From Clostridium sp. AM34-11AC (GTDB lineage Bacteria > Bacillota > Clostridia > Lachnospirales > Lachnospiraceae): a DNA stretch of 60,436 bases. The notes beneath the pieces are model-generated. The model was not told the origin of the DNA, did not search any database, and worked only from the letters and a program-made list of their open reading frames with translations. How positions within the stretch are numbered: position 1 is the stretch's first letter; each line of letters starts with the position of its first letter. Positions 1 to 8,731 of the stretch are shown in pieces. Both the position numbers and the translations under genes were made by a program. The stretch is taken from contig NZ_QWGL01000021.1 of NCBI RefSeq assembly GCF_003435375.1, positions 1 through 60,436 on the forward strand, read 5' to 3'.

Positions 1-16
1 TAATGTTTTATACGCT

Positions 17-39
17 ATACCCAAAACTCAGAAAGAACC
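17..39 (+). repeat. 23-bp repeat, inverted copy at 60396-60418
   Basis: This stretch, beginning ATACCCAAAACTCAG, is identical over 23 bases to the reverse complement of 60396-60418. The two copies are about 60.36 kb apart, near the two ends of the window. Confidence 0.9.
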
Positions 40-67
40 GGTGTGTCAGAAACAGCGGTTCTTTTTT
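32..67 (+). terminator. Terminator-like hairpin
   Basis: AAAGAACCG (32-40) pairs perfectly with CGGTTCTTT (56-64) across a 15-nt loop, and a T-run follows on the plus strand. Whatever it terminates lies to the left of the window. It overlaps the 17-39 repeat, so it may be part of a mobile element. Confidence 0.45.
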
Positions 68-73
68 ATATCT

Positions 74-96
74 CAGCACCGGTCAATGTACCCAGC
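74..96 (+). repeat. 23-bp direct repeat, copy 1
   Basis: This copy is identical to 141-163 and contains CACCGGTCAATGTACC. Centre-to-centre spacing is 67 bp. Confidence 0.85.
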
Positions 97-140
97 AGGT
101 TCGGAGACTCCTGCTCGATCTTTCTTATCGGATCCAGCTC

Positions 141-163
141 CAGCACCGGTCAATGTACCCAGC
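141..163 (+). repeat. 23-bp direct repeat, copy 2
   Basis: This copy is identical to 74-96. A related motif, TGTCAAAGTACATT, occurs at 60298-60311 near the other end of the window. Confidence 0.85.
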
Positions 164-178
164 TCCATCCAACCCCCA

Positions 179-385
179 GCGCAGGCCTGCCTTCGGACCC
201 GGATGCCTGATTGCGGGGGCTCTGGCTTCCTCTTGGCTCGCAGGAAAATGCGTTGGAGGAAAGGTGACACTTGTCTGAGCGCAGCGAGTTGTGTCACCTT
301 TTCTCCGCCCTTAGCATTTTTCTGCAAGCCTAGAGGAACCGCCCCTGAAATCCACCAGCACCCGAATCCGAAGCCAGGCCTGCGC
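179..385. repeat. Long imperfect inverted repeat (about 205 bp)
   Basis: The arms at about 179-270 and 291-385 are imperfect reverse complements of each other. AAGGTGACAC (261-270) pairs with GTGTCACCTT (291-300) around a 20-nt loop. Further out, GGAAAATGC pairs with GCATTTTT, CCTCTTGGCT with AGCCTAGAGG, and GCAGGCCTG (181-189) with CAGGCCTGC (375-383). Length and symmetry fit a MITE-like element or a very long hairpin. It lies just beyond the stop codon of holA and contains no credible gene. Confidence 0.7.
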
Positions 386-410
386 GTCCTTTTGCCAAGT
401 TGATCCAACC

Positions 411-1388
411 TTACTCATACTTCTTCGCAATCAGCAACTCCACCGCCAACCGATCCGAGAGTCGACCGGTTTTCACAGCCTCCTCCGATTCCACACAAAA
501 CTCCACATAAGAAAGAATCTGCTCCCTCGTAAACGCCCTCGCCTGCGCCATCAGCTTCCCCGCCACAAACGGCGGTACCTTCACCCTGGACGCGATCTCA
601 CTCTTCTGCGCCCCCTTACCCGCCAATTCCTTCACCTGCAGAAGCTGGTTAAACTGCTTCGCGATCAAAAACATGATCCGCATCGGCGGCTCCTTCAGAG
701 TCAGAAGATCCTCATAGAGATCCATCGCCTTCCTCGTATTCCCCGCCACGATCGCCGTCACCATCTCAAAGATCCGGTTCGTCACATGGACCGTCCCGAC
801 CGCCTCCACGTCCTCCTTCGTGATCACCTCGCGCCCCATGGTATAGCAGATCAGCTTCTCCAGCTCCATCCTGATATTCTCCATGTCATCCCCGGTCCGC
901 TCCATAAAATACTCCATGACCTGGCGCGTGATCTTCTTCCCGTCCTTCGAAAGGATCCCCGCTGCCCAGCGCATCAGCTGGTCCGCGTCCTGCTTCTTTA
1001 ATTCCGCTGCATACCCGTTGTCCTTCACCTTCTTGTAGAGCTTATTCCTCTTGTCAACCTCATTCTCCACAAACACCATACATGTAGACTCCGGGATCTC
1101 CGGGATATAATTCACAAGCTCCTCCGGCGCACTGCTCTTAAAAAATCCGCTGCCATCGATCAGCACAAGTCTCCGCTCAGCAAAAAAAGGCATGGTGTCC
1201 GCGAGACTAATGATCTCTTTCACATCCTGTCCCTTGCCCTCAAAATAATTATAATTCATCGTGTCATCCCCGGCGATCGCCTCCCGGAGACGCTTTTTAT
1301 AACTGTTCACAAGAAACGGCTCATCCCCAAACAGCAAATAGACTCTCCTAAATGTCTTATCCTTAATATCCTGGTTTAAAGTCTGCAT
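411..1388 (-). CDS. holA: DNA polymerase III subunit delta
   Basis: HolA is the clamp-loader subunit that opens the beta sliding clamp. The product has about 325 residues, usual for the family, and begins with the Gram-positive type N-terminus (MQTLNQDIKDK, then YLLFGDEPFLV). The start chosen at 1388 is an ATG preceded at six bases by GGAGG. A longer frame opens at 1421 but has no ribosome binding site. The gene is last in a minus-strand run that begins with comEC, a common neighbour of holA in Firmicutes, here separated from it by a permease remnant. The call rests on overall family resemblance and context. Confidence 0.93.
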   Translation of the reverse strand: MQTLNQDIKDKTFRRVYLLFGDEPFLVNSYKKRLREAIAGDDTMNYNYFEGKGQDVKEIISLADTMPFFAERRLVLIDGSGFFKSSAPEELVNYIPEIPESTCMVFVENEVDKRNKLYKKVKDNGYAAELKKQDADQLMRWAAGILSKDGKKITRQVMEYFMERTGDDMENIRMELEKLICYTMGREVITKEDVEAVGTVHVTNRIFEMVTAIVAGNTRKAMDLYEDLLTLKEPPMRIMFLIAKQFNQLLQVKELAGKGAQKSEIASRVKVPPFVAGKLMAQARAFTREQILSYVEFCVESEEAVKTGRLSDRLAVELLIAKKYE

Positions 1389-1442
1389 AGCCGCCTCCGT
1401 AAACTGTCTTATTGGTATCATTTTGAAACTTTTCTAATTTTA

Positions 1443-1922
1443 TCAGATATACGAACACTGGTCAAGCTGCGCCTTCGGGCGCTTCGCGTCCTCCTCATCC
1501 TTTTTCTTCACGAGCACCACCAGGCTGTACACGAAGAATACAATGAAGACGATCGCTGCGGACATCGCCGCTGGGCTGCTCCAGGACAGTGTGATAATGT
1601 AGGACGGGATGATATACGGCGCGAGGACCAGAAGTTCTAAGAGTTTCTTTCTCTTTACATTCGTATAGGCGGTTAAGAATACAAAAAAGCTTCCCGCCGC
1701 CACCGCGATGACTGTTGACGCAGTGGATATGATAAGCGTATTCCGGACCGCCTTCACCGTTCTCTCCTCATGCAGCATGTCCACATAGTTTTGCAGACCA
1801 AAGCCTCCGTCGGTCGTCAGGCTCATCCGAAGGAGGCTTAAAATCGGCATAATGAATATGAAGCACACTGCGATGAAAAAGAGGATCCGGCCTGCAATTG
1901 TTTTAATTTTACTGGATTTCAT
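1443..1922 (-). CDS. Truncated ABC transporter permease (probable remnant)
   Basis: The first 115 or so residues read like the start of a binding-protein-dependent permease of the iron or phosphonate type: a membrane segment at about 10-30, a periplasmic stretch with GLQNYVDML, then the first helices of the permease fold ending LAPYIIPSYIITLSW. The EAA loop and remaining helices are missing. After a junction near residue 117 there is one more hydrophobic helix and a charged tail (VKKKDEEDAKRP). At 159 residues it is far short of a working permease, and no ATPase or binding protein is nearby. It looks like an internally deleted gene between comEC and holA. A small membrane protein with a new role cannot be excluded. 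Confidence 0.6.
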   Translation of the reverse strand: MKSSKIKTIAGRILFFIAVCFIFIMPILSLLRMSLTTDGGFGLQNYVDMLHEERTVKAVRNTLIISTASTVIAVAAGSFFVFLTAYTNVKRKKLLELLVLAPYIIPSYIITLSWSSPAAMSAAIVFIVFFVYSLVVLVKKKDEEDAKRPKAQLDQCSYI

Positions 1923-2027
1923 GTTTTTTCCTCTTATTATAGAAACGCGATGTAAAATGCAAAACGGACTTTTTGTAAAATCTTTGTAAGCGGAAATTAA
2001 AACTTTTCCTTCCGATGTAAAGCACGG

Positions 2028-4424
2028 TCAGTCTGTGTCAAGCGGAAGCATCGTTTTTATTTTAAGTTTCTTTCCACCTGTCCGGACCATGACAGCGCCG
2101 GAAAGGCCTGTTTCATAGATCTTTGATCCGTGTTCTAAAAGCCGCTTCCGGACTTTCTCCGCAGGATGTCCGTACCGATTCTTTCTTCCGTAGGAGAGGA
2201 TCGTCACGGATGGGGACAGTTTTTCTATAAACTCTTCGCTGGATGAGGTGGCGGAACCGTGATGTCCGGCTTTTAAGATCGTCACCGGAGTCAGAACGCC
2301 GGAAGTCAAAAGTGTTTCCTCCCCGGATGTCTCCATATCTCCCGTGAGGAGCATGGAAAAACGTCCGTAGGTCAGGCGGAATACCAGGGATTCCTCATTC
2401 CGGTCCGTGAACTCTGTTCCGCCATCCGGCGACAGGCATTCCATGGACATTCCTTTTCCCGGAAAGTTATTCCATATATCTCCCTTTTGGGCATAAAAAA
2501 CAGGAATATCCCGCTTTTTCGCAAGTTCCGCCATCTTCCCGTAGATCTCATCCTTTCCCGCCTCCGGCATCATGAGACCTCCCACCCGGATTCCCGATTC
2601 CGGGTGTTCCAGAAGATACCGGATCCCGTTCATGTGATCCTGGTCCCCGTGGGTCATGACCGCAAGATCCAGACGCGTCACCCCCTGGCTCTTGAGATAC
2701 GGCACCAGAACCTTCTCTCCGATGGATTTCTGCTGGCTGCTGCCGCAGTCCACCAGGATCGTATGGGATTCGGAGCGCAGAACGATTCCGTCGCCCTGGC
2801 CTACGTCGAGGAATGTGGCAGAGAATCCGGTTTGGCGGGATGGGAGCAGGAAAAGAAATGCCGCAAGCCAGGCGGCGCATAATAACACCAGGCGATGTTT
2901 TTTATTTTCCGCAATCTCCATCCCCCTCTCATAAACAACTGCTCCGAATATCATCAATCCATAATAACACCCAATTTTCCATATTTCCGGCTGCCCCAGC
3001 ACTAGCTCTGCCCCCGGAAGCTCCCCTGTCCAATTACATATCACCTCATAAAATTTCAAAATATAATGCGCGCCTCCAAGCATCGCACCCCCAACCGATT
3101 CTGATAAAAAAGACAGACCTAGTCCAAGAAATCCCGATATGACCACATACGCCATAAGCGGGATCACAATTAGATTTAAGAACACCCCGTAGACCGGTAT
3201 CCCAAAAGAATGCCAGAGAATGACCGGCGCTGTCACCACCTGGATCGAAAGACTTGTAAAGAACGCGGACGCTGCCGCAGATATTTTTTCATCCGTAAAA
3301 AGCTTTTCCCCCCGCGAAGAAAAAAGCCTGCCGGGATAGATCAGTGATGTCACCGCAAGAAAGGACAGCTGAAAGGACGCCTGGGACAGCAGATACGGAT
3401 GAGCAACCAGCAATCCTGCCGCCGGAATACACATTGCCGTCGGAAGATCGTATGTCCGCCCTACGGCCGCCGCGAGAAAGGAGAGCCCTGCCATTGACAC
3501 CGCCCGGGCCACAGACGCGCCGCTGCCCACCATCATGCCGTAGGCGCAGAGAAATCCCCCTGCGAAGATCCCGGAGATCCAGAACCCCGCCCCGCCTTTC
3601 CTGAAAATCTTCCAGATTCCCAGTCCCACAATGGAGACATGAAGCCCGCTGATGGCAAGGAGGTGGGATATCCCATTCTTCCGGTAAAGTTCATAAATTT
3701 CACTGTCCAGATCATCCTTCTCCCCAAAGAGAACCGCCGACAGAATTCCAGCGTCCTCCGGGAGAGCGATCGCCTTTAACCGCTCAGAAAGGCACCTCCG
3801 GATCCGGTACAGGCTGTCCGAAAATACATGTACCTTCCCGCCAGTCACCGTATATCCCTCCACATAGATGATCCCGGAAATTCCGCGGGACCTGCAATAC
3901 AGACGGTAGTCAAACGCCCCAGGATTTCTCGCCGGATCTGCCGTTTTTCCCTCTCCGAAGACTCGGATTTTCTCACCGACAGCGGGTGATGGTTTTTGCT
4001 TCGAAACCGCCTCAGCTGCTTCCCCTGTTTTATTCACATCCAGATAACATAAAACTCTTCGAAGCTTCTCACCAGACTCCCCATCTTTACCTTCCATTGC
4101 GCAATCCCTAAGCACGACCTCCAGCGTCCCATCCTTCTCCTTCACCGACTGGACAGTTCCCTGAAGAACCACGCCATCCTCATGTTCCTCCCGGAAAAAT
4201 CCCTCCTCCCGGGAGAAAACCGCCTGCTCCGCTCCCATCCGAAGACATCCGGCAGACATTCCCGCCACAAAAAGAAAGACCGGCAGCCCATATCTGCTCT
4301 TCCGGCGGGCAAACACGCACACCAAAAAGAGCAGCCAGACTGCCAGTCCAAAAATCATCTGCTCTGCCGGGATCCACAGGTTCAGTGTCTCTCCAAGTAC
4401 CAATCCCCCTGTCACACACAGCAA
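2028..4424 (-). CDS. comEC: ComEC/Rec2 DNA-uptake channel protein
   Basis: ComEC carries single-stranded DNA across the membrane during competence. The 798-residue product has the full family layout: an N-terminal soluble domain (DUF4131-like), a hydrophobic competence domain (ISHLLAISGLHVSIVG region), and a C-terminal metallo-beta-lactamase domain with FLDVGQGDGIVL, the metal site THGDQDHMNG and GHHGSATSSS. The coordinates begin at a TTG with no good ribosome site. A better start may be an ATT at 4434-4436, which follows GGAGG by eight bases, overlaps the TAA of the upstream lipoprotein gene and gives the natural-looking N-terminus MKRPLLCVTG. No other competence genes are visible here. Confidence 0.93.
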   Translation of the reverse strand: MLCVTGGLVLGETLNLWIPAEQMIFGLAVWLLFLVCVFARRKSRYGLPVFLFVAGMSAGCLRMGAEQAVFSREEGFFREEHEDGVVLQGTVQSVKEKDGTLEVVLRDCAMEGKDGESGEKLRRVLCYLDVNKTGEAAEAVSKQKPSPAVGEKIRVFGEGKTADPARNPGAFDYRLYCRSRGISGIIYVEGYTVTGGKVHVFSDSLYRIRRCLSERLKAIALPEDAGILSAVLFGEKDDLDSEIYELYRKNGISHLLAISGLHVSIVGLGIWKIFRKGGAGFWISGIFAGGFLCAYGMMVGSGASVARAVSMAGLSFLAAAVGRTYDLPTAMCIPAAGLLVAHPYLLSQASFQLSFLAVTSLIYPGRLFSSRGEKLFTDEKISAAASAFFTSLSIQVVTAPVILWHSFGIPVYGVFLNLIVIPLMAYVVISGFLGLGLSFLSESVGGAMLGGAHYILKFYEVICNWTGELPGAELVLGQPEIWKIGCYYGLMIFGAVVYERGMEIAENKKHRLVLLCAAWLAAFLFLLPSRQTGFSATFLDVGQGDGIVLRSESHTILVDCGSSQQKSIGEKVLVPYLKSQGVTRLDLAVMTHGDQDHMNGIRYLLEHPESGIRVGGLMMPEAGKDEIYGKMAELAKKRDIPVFYAQKGDIWNNFPGKGMSMECLSPDGGTEFTDRNEESLVFRLTYGRFSMLLTGDMETSGEETLLTSGVLTPVTILKAGHHGSATSSSEEFIEKLSPSVTILSYGRKNRYGHPAEKVRKRLLEHGSKIYETGLSGAVMVRTGGKKLKIKTMLPLDTD

Positions 4425-4431
4425 AGGCCTT

Positions 4432-5370
4432 TTAATCGTTTTTTCCTCCTACGATATAATCGTAATTTCGTTCAAATACCGTGCTTAACGGAATCTGGTC
4501 CCGGAACACATCGTCCTGGGATCCGTTGATCCGGATCTGCACACGGCTCACCGTCGAGAGCTCCGCAAGGGAATCCACGATGGAATAGATCGGAATATAT
4601 GCCGCCACATCCAGAGTGCTGTTTAAAAACGCCGCGTCAAGGTTGATTGAGCAGACCGAATCATTGACGGACACATTCAAAAGCTTCACATCTGACGGGA
4701 TCGTCGCATAATGTCCAAGCTCCTGAGGACCTTCGATCAGCTGTTCCACGATGAGGCGCTCCAGGGATGTATTGCTGTTCTGCATAACTTCCCGCTTTTC
4801 CTCCACCAGCTGGTCTCCCGCCTCATTGGCAAAATACAGCGTCAGCTCCGTCCGCTCGAAGGAGTTGACATCGCGGATGCTGTCCACAAAATCAGAGGCG
4901 GAAAGCATTCCCACCGGGTTTCCCGCAGCGTCCGTGATCGGCTGCTCCGCGCAGTAGATGCTCAGATACTCGATATCCGGAATCTGGGTCAGTGTTTTCG
5001 TCAGCGCCGCCCGGCACAGGATCTCCTGCACCGAATTCATCAGCGCATAGTTGGCATCTGCATATAAATACAGAACATTCCCCTCGATCCGGTAGGTGAT
5101 CTTTTCGATCCGCTCCGGTAGCGCTCTCTGACAGTCGAGATCCGCCGGCACATTTCCCATCTTATCGAGAAGTTCCCGGACCAGTGCATCCAGGTCCGTC
5201 GTCTCCGTCCGGTACTCGCTTCCAACGAGCTGGATCCCGGACGTGTTTAAATAGTAGATCGTATAGGCATTTCCGCTCTGCTCCACGGTCGTCTTTCCCG
5301 TACAGCCGCTTAAGGCGAACAGGACCGCGAAGAGGAGAAAAAACACCCGAAACATCCTAAATTTCTTCAT
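4432..5370 (-). CDS. GerMN-domain lipoprotein
   Basis: A signal peptide of about 20 residues ends in a lipobox (ALSGC), so the protein should be a lipoprotein on the outer face of the membrane. Two GerMN-type modules follow, at about residues 45-150 and 180-290. The second begins with the typical LTLYFANEAGDQLVEEKREV pattern. GerMN domains occur in the spore germination protein GerM and in actinobacterial LpqB. The gene follows a histidine kinase gene by 11 bases and is translationally close to comEC. LpqB is encoded beside the kinase MtrB, so a role in sensing or modulating this kinase is a reasonable inference, not something the sequence proves. Confidence 0.85.
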   Translation of the reverse strand: MKKFRMFRVFFLLFAVLFALSGCTGKTTVEQSGNAYTIYYLNTSGIQLVGSEYRTETTDLDALVRELLDKMGNVPADLDCQRALPERIEKITYRIEGNVLYLYADANYALMNSVQEILCRAALTKTLTQIPDIEYLSIYCAEQPITDAAGNPVGMLSASDFVDSIRDVNSFERTELTLYFANEAGDQLVEEKREVMQNSNTSLERLIVEQLIEGPQELGHYATIPSDVKLLNVSVNDSVCSINLDAAFLNSTLDVAAYIPIYSIVDSLAELSTVSRVQIRINGSQDDVFRDQIPLSTVFERNYDYIVGGKND

Positions 5371-5381
5371 TTTTCTCCCTC

Positions 5382-6854
5382 CTACGGAATATAGATCAAC
5401 GGGATCCGCACCATAAAGGTACTTCCCTCGCCCTCGACACTGTCCACACGGATCGCGCCGTGATGCATCAGGACCACACTTTTCGTGATCGCAAGTCCAA
5501 GCCCTGTTCCGCCGGTCTCTCTGGATCTCGCCTTGTCCACGCGGTAGAAGCGTTCGAACACGCGCTCCTTAAACTCCGCAGGAATACCGATTCCGGAATC
5601 CGCAACCTTTAAATAGAAGAACTTGTGGTCGGCATCCAGTGTGACCCGGACCCATCCGTCTTCCTTATTATATTTGACCGCATTCTCCACCAGGTTATTC
5701 ACCGCCAGGGAGAATTTCACCTCGTCAATATCCGCTGAGACATCGCGCTTACTCTCGAAGATCAGCTCGATATTCCGCTTTCTGGCGATGGGACGCAGGC
5801 GTTTTAAGACCATCTCGATCAGTCCGTTGATCTGGACCTGGCTGCAGGAAAGTCCCGAGGACGCCTTGTCCATGCGGACCAGAGTCAGAAGATCGTCGAT
5901 GATCTTACTCTCACGGTCGATCTCATCGGAGATATCGTGCATGAATTCCTGGTAAAGTTCCTTCGGCGTGTCCTCCATTCCCATCAGGGAATCCGCAAGG
6001 ACACGGATCGACGTGATCGGAGTCTTGAGCTCATGGGAGACATTGGAAACAAACTCCTGTCTCGACTGGTCCACGGCCTTCAGCTTCTCCAGGGTTTTAT
6101 TGATGGTCTCGGAGATCTGCTTTGTCTCCCGGTACGCCTCCTCATTGACATCCTCATCCAGGTTTCCCTCACCTACACGCCGGATCGACGCGATCAGGCT
6201 TCCAAAGGGCTTCATGATAAAATGGACCGAGAGGACCGCAAGGATCAGCAGGATCACGAAGATCATCATCTCGTACAGGGATGCCTTATCATTCAGACTG
6301 TCCTCCAGACTGTACATGCTCTCCGTCGACGCTGTCACGATCATCACGCCCGCAGTCTTTCCCGTTGTGATGGTTCCCGTCTCCTGCTCAAACTCCGGAA
6401 TTGGGATTGCCAGGACGAAATAGTGTTTCAGGCTGTCATACCGGCTCGTATTCTCACCCTGGAAGCACCTGATCACCTCATTGGAAATCAATGTCTTTCC
6501 CTTCGAGAGAGAAAACGTATCCTCTACGATCTTAAACCCGGAGTTTACGATCAGGATCCGTCCGCTGAAGATATCCGAGAGCAGGGAGAGCTCCGTATCG
6601 ATGGCGGCGTTGTCCACCACCGAGTTTGTGAGATATCCAGTTCTTGACATCTTATTGCTCAGGATCTGACACTGGTTCTGGACATCAATGATCCGGCGCT
6701 CCACCTGACTCTGTCTTGAGGAACTGGCAAGGATCCGGCTCTCCACGAGAAGCGGGATCATACAGAACATCACCATCAGGATGATCAGGGGAACCTTGAC
6801 GCTCGGCGTATGCTTCCGGTAAATTTTCCGGATCCTTTCCCTAATTTTTCTCAT
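5382..6854 (-). CDS. Membrane sensor histidine kinase
   Basis: The 490-residue protein has a membrane helix at about 20-37, an extracellular sensor region of about 155 residues, a second helix at about 195-213, and a HAMP linker to about 265. Next come the HisKA helix with the phosphoacceptor His274 (SHELKTP) and an ATPase domain with N box (LVENAVKYN), DSGIGIP at 419-425 and GGTGLGL at 448-454. All catalytic boxes are intact. The gene overlaps the end of degV by 14 bases and is followed by the GerMN lipoprotein gene. No response regulator is encoded next to it, so its partner lies elsewhere or is shared. Confidence 0.92.
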   Translation of the reverse strand: MRKIRERIRKIYRKHTPSVKVPLIILMVMFCMIPLLVESRILASSSRQSQVERRIIDVQNQCQILSNKMSRTGYLTNSVVDNAAIDTELSLLSDIFSGRILIVNSGFKIVEDTFSLSKGKTLISNEVIRCFQGENTSRYDSLKHYFVLAIPIPEFEQETGTITTGKTAGVMIVTASTESMYSLEDSLNDKASLYEMMIFVILLILAVLSVHFIMKPFGSLIASIRRVGEGNLDEDVNEEAYRETKQISETINKTLEKLKAVDQSRQEFVSNVSHELKTPITSIRVLADSLMGMEDTPKELYQEFMHDISDEIDRESKIIDDLLTLVRMDKASSGLSCSQVQINGLIEMVLKRLRPIARKRNIELIFESKRDVSADIDEVKFSLAVNNLVENAVKYNKEDGWVRVTLDADHKFFYLKVADSGIGIPAEFKERVFERFYRVDKARSRETGGTGLGLAITKSVVLMHHGAIRVDSVEGEGSTFMVRIPLIYIP

Positions 6855-7725
6855 GTTCCTCTTCCATCTTTCTCGTTGCCGTCACAGCAAGGCTGCCCGG
6901 TCCGATATGGCACGCGATGCTTAAGGAAAGCGGTGCCATGTATACATCAGCATTCGGGAAGCGCTCTTCGACCTCTTTCTTAAACTCCAGCGCTGCTTCC
7001 TCGTTGTCGGTGTGGGCGATTGCCAGATGGCAGTTTCTGCACTCACTGTCGTGAAGCCTCCCGTCCAGCTCTTTCTGGATCGCGTTCATCATCATGGTCT
7101 TTGCCTGCTTCATGGTACGGGCTTTCGCGAAGGAATCAAGCTTTTCACCTAAAATGATCAGCACTGGCTTGATTTTTAAAAGTGTGCCGAGAGCCGCTGC
7201 AGCCGGTGTGATCCGGCCGCCCTTTTTCAGGTATTTTAAGGTATCGACGGTGATGAAGATGACGGAATCAGCCGCAGTCTCCTCCAGGCGCTTCTTGATC
7301 TGCGTTCCGTCCATCCCCATAGCTGCCAGCATCTGCGCGTCCTTTACAGACTGATACTGGGTCACAGAGATCCGTCGATTGTCAACGACGAACACTTTTC
7401 CCTCGTACTCATCCTCTCCCGCCAACATCATCGCTGTGGAGCAGGATCCGGAAAGTCCGGAGGACATCGGGATATGGATGATCTGGTCATACTCTTTTAA
7501 GAGCTTGTCCCACATCTTCAGGATGGAATCTGGTGTGGGCTGGGAGGTAGCGATATCAGCATTGTCCTTTAATCTCTGGTAGAACTGCTCCCGTGTCAGT
7601 GTGATATCTTCGTAATATGTTTCTCCATCTATCATAAACGGCATTGGCAGAACCGCAACTCCCATCTCTTTTGCCTGAGCCTGGGTGATTCCGCTGTTGC
7701 TGTCTGTTACAACTGCAATTTTCAT
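6841..7725 (-). CDS. DegV family fatty-acid-binding protein
   Basis: DegV/FakB-type proteins bind a fatty acid in a cleft and can present it to a fatty acid kinase. The 294-residue product starts with the family signature MKIAVVTDSNSGI, has the ligand-contact loop MSSGLSGSCS, and later the typical YLKKGGRIT and GTLLKIKPVL. AAAGGGG lies nine bases before the start. The gene is first in a minus-strand run with the overlapping histidine kinase gene, an unusual pairing. Whether it feeds a fatty acid kinase cannot be told from this window. Confidence 0.92.
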   Translation of the reverse strand: MKIAVVTDSNSGITQAQAKEMGVAVLPMPFMIDGETYYEDITLTREQFYQRLKDNADIATSQPTPDSILKMWDKLLKEYDQIIHIPMSSGLSGSCSTAMMLAGEDEYEGKVFVVDNRRISVTQYQSVKDAQMLAAMGMDGTQIKKRLEETAADSVIFITVDTLKYLKKGGRITPAAAALGTLLKIKPVLIILGEKLDSFAKARTMKQAKTMMMNAIQKELDGRLHDSECRNCHLAIAHTDNEEAALEFKKEVEERFPNADVYMAPLSLSIACHIGPGSLAVTATRKMEEEHEKN

Positions 7726-7932
7726 ACAAAACTGCCCCTTTCTGTTTCTCTTTCGTCCGCCCTCTTTCTCTCCATTCCATACGGACAGGACTCGCTCCTA
7801 TTTTAACCGATTTCCTACCTAAATGGAAGTGCAAAACTGCCCAAACTGTGGACGAAATAGAAAATTTATGATATGCTGAGCAGTAAGTGAGTGAAAAGCA
7901 TGCTCGCATGTTTGGCACGAGCGGCGAAGCGG

Positions 7933-7981
7933 ATTACGGCAGCCGCAAAGCAGCGCTTAGTGTGAAAGCGCAGACCGTAAT
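7933..7981. repeat. Nested inverted repeat upstream of the zinc-ribbon gene
   Basis: ATTACGG (7933-7939) pairs with CCGTAAT (7975-7981), and inside this GCGCTT (7953-7958) pairs with AAGCGC (7966-7971). The structure ends 33 bases before the start codon of the plus-strand gene at 8015, so it could be an operator or a leader hairpin. Confidence 0.45.
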
Positions 7982-8014
7982 ATGCAATGTATTTTTTATA
8001 TGGAGGTACAGATT

Positions 8015-8728
8015 ATGCCTTATTGTCCGAAATGCGATATGGAATTTGTCGAGGGAATCAAAGTCTGCAGCGATTGCGGCGGTCCCCTCGTGGAATCAAA
8101 AGAAGTGGCGGAAGCCATGAAAAAGAAGGAACAGGAAGAACAGCTTGCCGCCATGGCGCAGGAGATGGATCCGTTTTCCGGTGAAGGGACTGATACGGAG
8201 TTCTCCGGGGATAATCCACCCGAGAAGTCTTCCCCGGCCGCTGAGCCGGTCCACGCCTACGTGGATAAGGGCCAGCGCTACGATGACATGAGTTCCTCCG
8301 CATCCGCGTTCTTCTTAGTCGGCGGGGTACTTGCCATCGGCGCGGCACTCTGCCTTCTGGGAATTTTCCATCTCCCAATGGCAGGATTCCAGAAATATAT
8401 GTTTGAGGGCGTTCTCGTTGTTCTCGCCATCGGCAGCTTTGTCGTTGCAGTCTCCTCAAGGAAGCGCGCTGCCGAGTTAAAGGTGGAAGCCGACGATGAA
8501 AAACGCCAGACCCAGGAGATCATCGATTGGTTCTTAAAGAATTACTCCGCAAAAGAGCTGGATGAGCAGCTTCTGATGGAAGACCCGGACCTCTCCGGCG
8601 AGGAACTGAGTCTCAAGCGCTTCGAGCTGATCCAGGATTTCCTCATCACCGGCCGCGACATCCCTGACCAGTCCTATGCGGATTCGCTCTGTGAGACGCT
8701 GTATACGAAGCTATACGATCAGGAATAA
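8015..8728 (+). CDS. Zinc-ribbon membrane protein, function unknown
   Basis: The start is an ATG eight bases after GGAGG and gives MPYCPKCDMEFVEG. The N-terminal module has two cysteine pairs (CPKC and CSDCG), so it probably binds zinc. A charged linker follows, then two adjacent membrane helices at about residues 90-112 and 118-140, and a soluble helical tail of about 95 residues. I do not recognise a characterised homologue. The gene stands alone on the plus strand and shares a bidirectional terminator with sigE. Upstream there is an inverted repeat at 7933-7981. Confidence 0.8.
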   Translation: MPYCPKCDMEFVEGIKVCSDCGGPLVESKEVAEAMKKKEQEEQLAAMAQEMDPFSGEGTDTEFSGDNPPEKSSPAAEPVHAYVDKGQRYDDMSSSASAFFLVGGVLAIGAALCLLGIFHLPMAGFQKYMFEGVLVVLAIGSFVVAVSSRKRAAELKVEADDEKRQTQEIIDWFLKNYSAKELDEQLLMEDPDLSGEELSLKRFELIQDFLITGRDIPDQSYADSLCETLYTKLYDQE

Positions 8729-8731
8729 TTT

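Larger units (their letters stand above)
1..163. mobile_element. Possible end of an insertion sequence, cut by the window edge
   Basis: No transposase is visible. Two exact copies of a 23-bp direct repeat (74-96 and 141-163), both containing GGTCAATGTACCC, lie beside a segment (17-39) that recurs inverted at the far end of the window. Repeated short sites at an element end are typical of IS21-family elements, where IstA binds several terminal repeats. The assignment to IS21 is an inference from this layout only. The start of the element, if it is one, lies outside the window. Confidence 0.3.

Noticed and set aside
5937..6647. 236-codon plus-strand frame opposite the histidine kinase gene
   Set aside because: It is the mirror of a gene with complete kinase motifs. 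The translation is rich in Arg, His, Leu and Asp, as expected for an antisense shadow, and it has no ribosome site.
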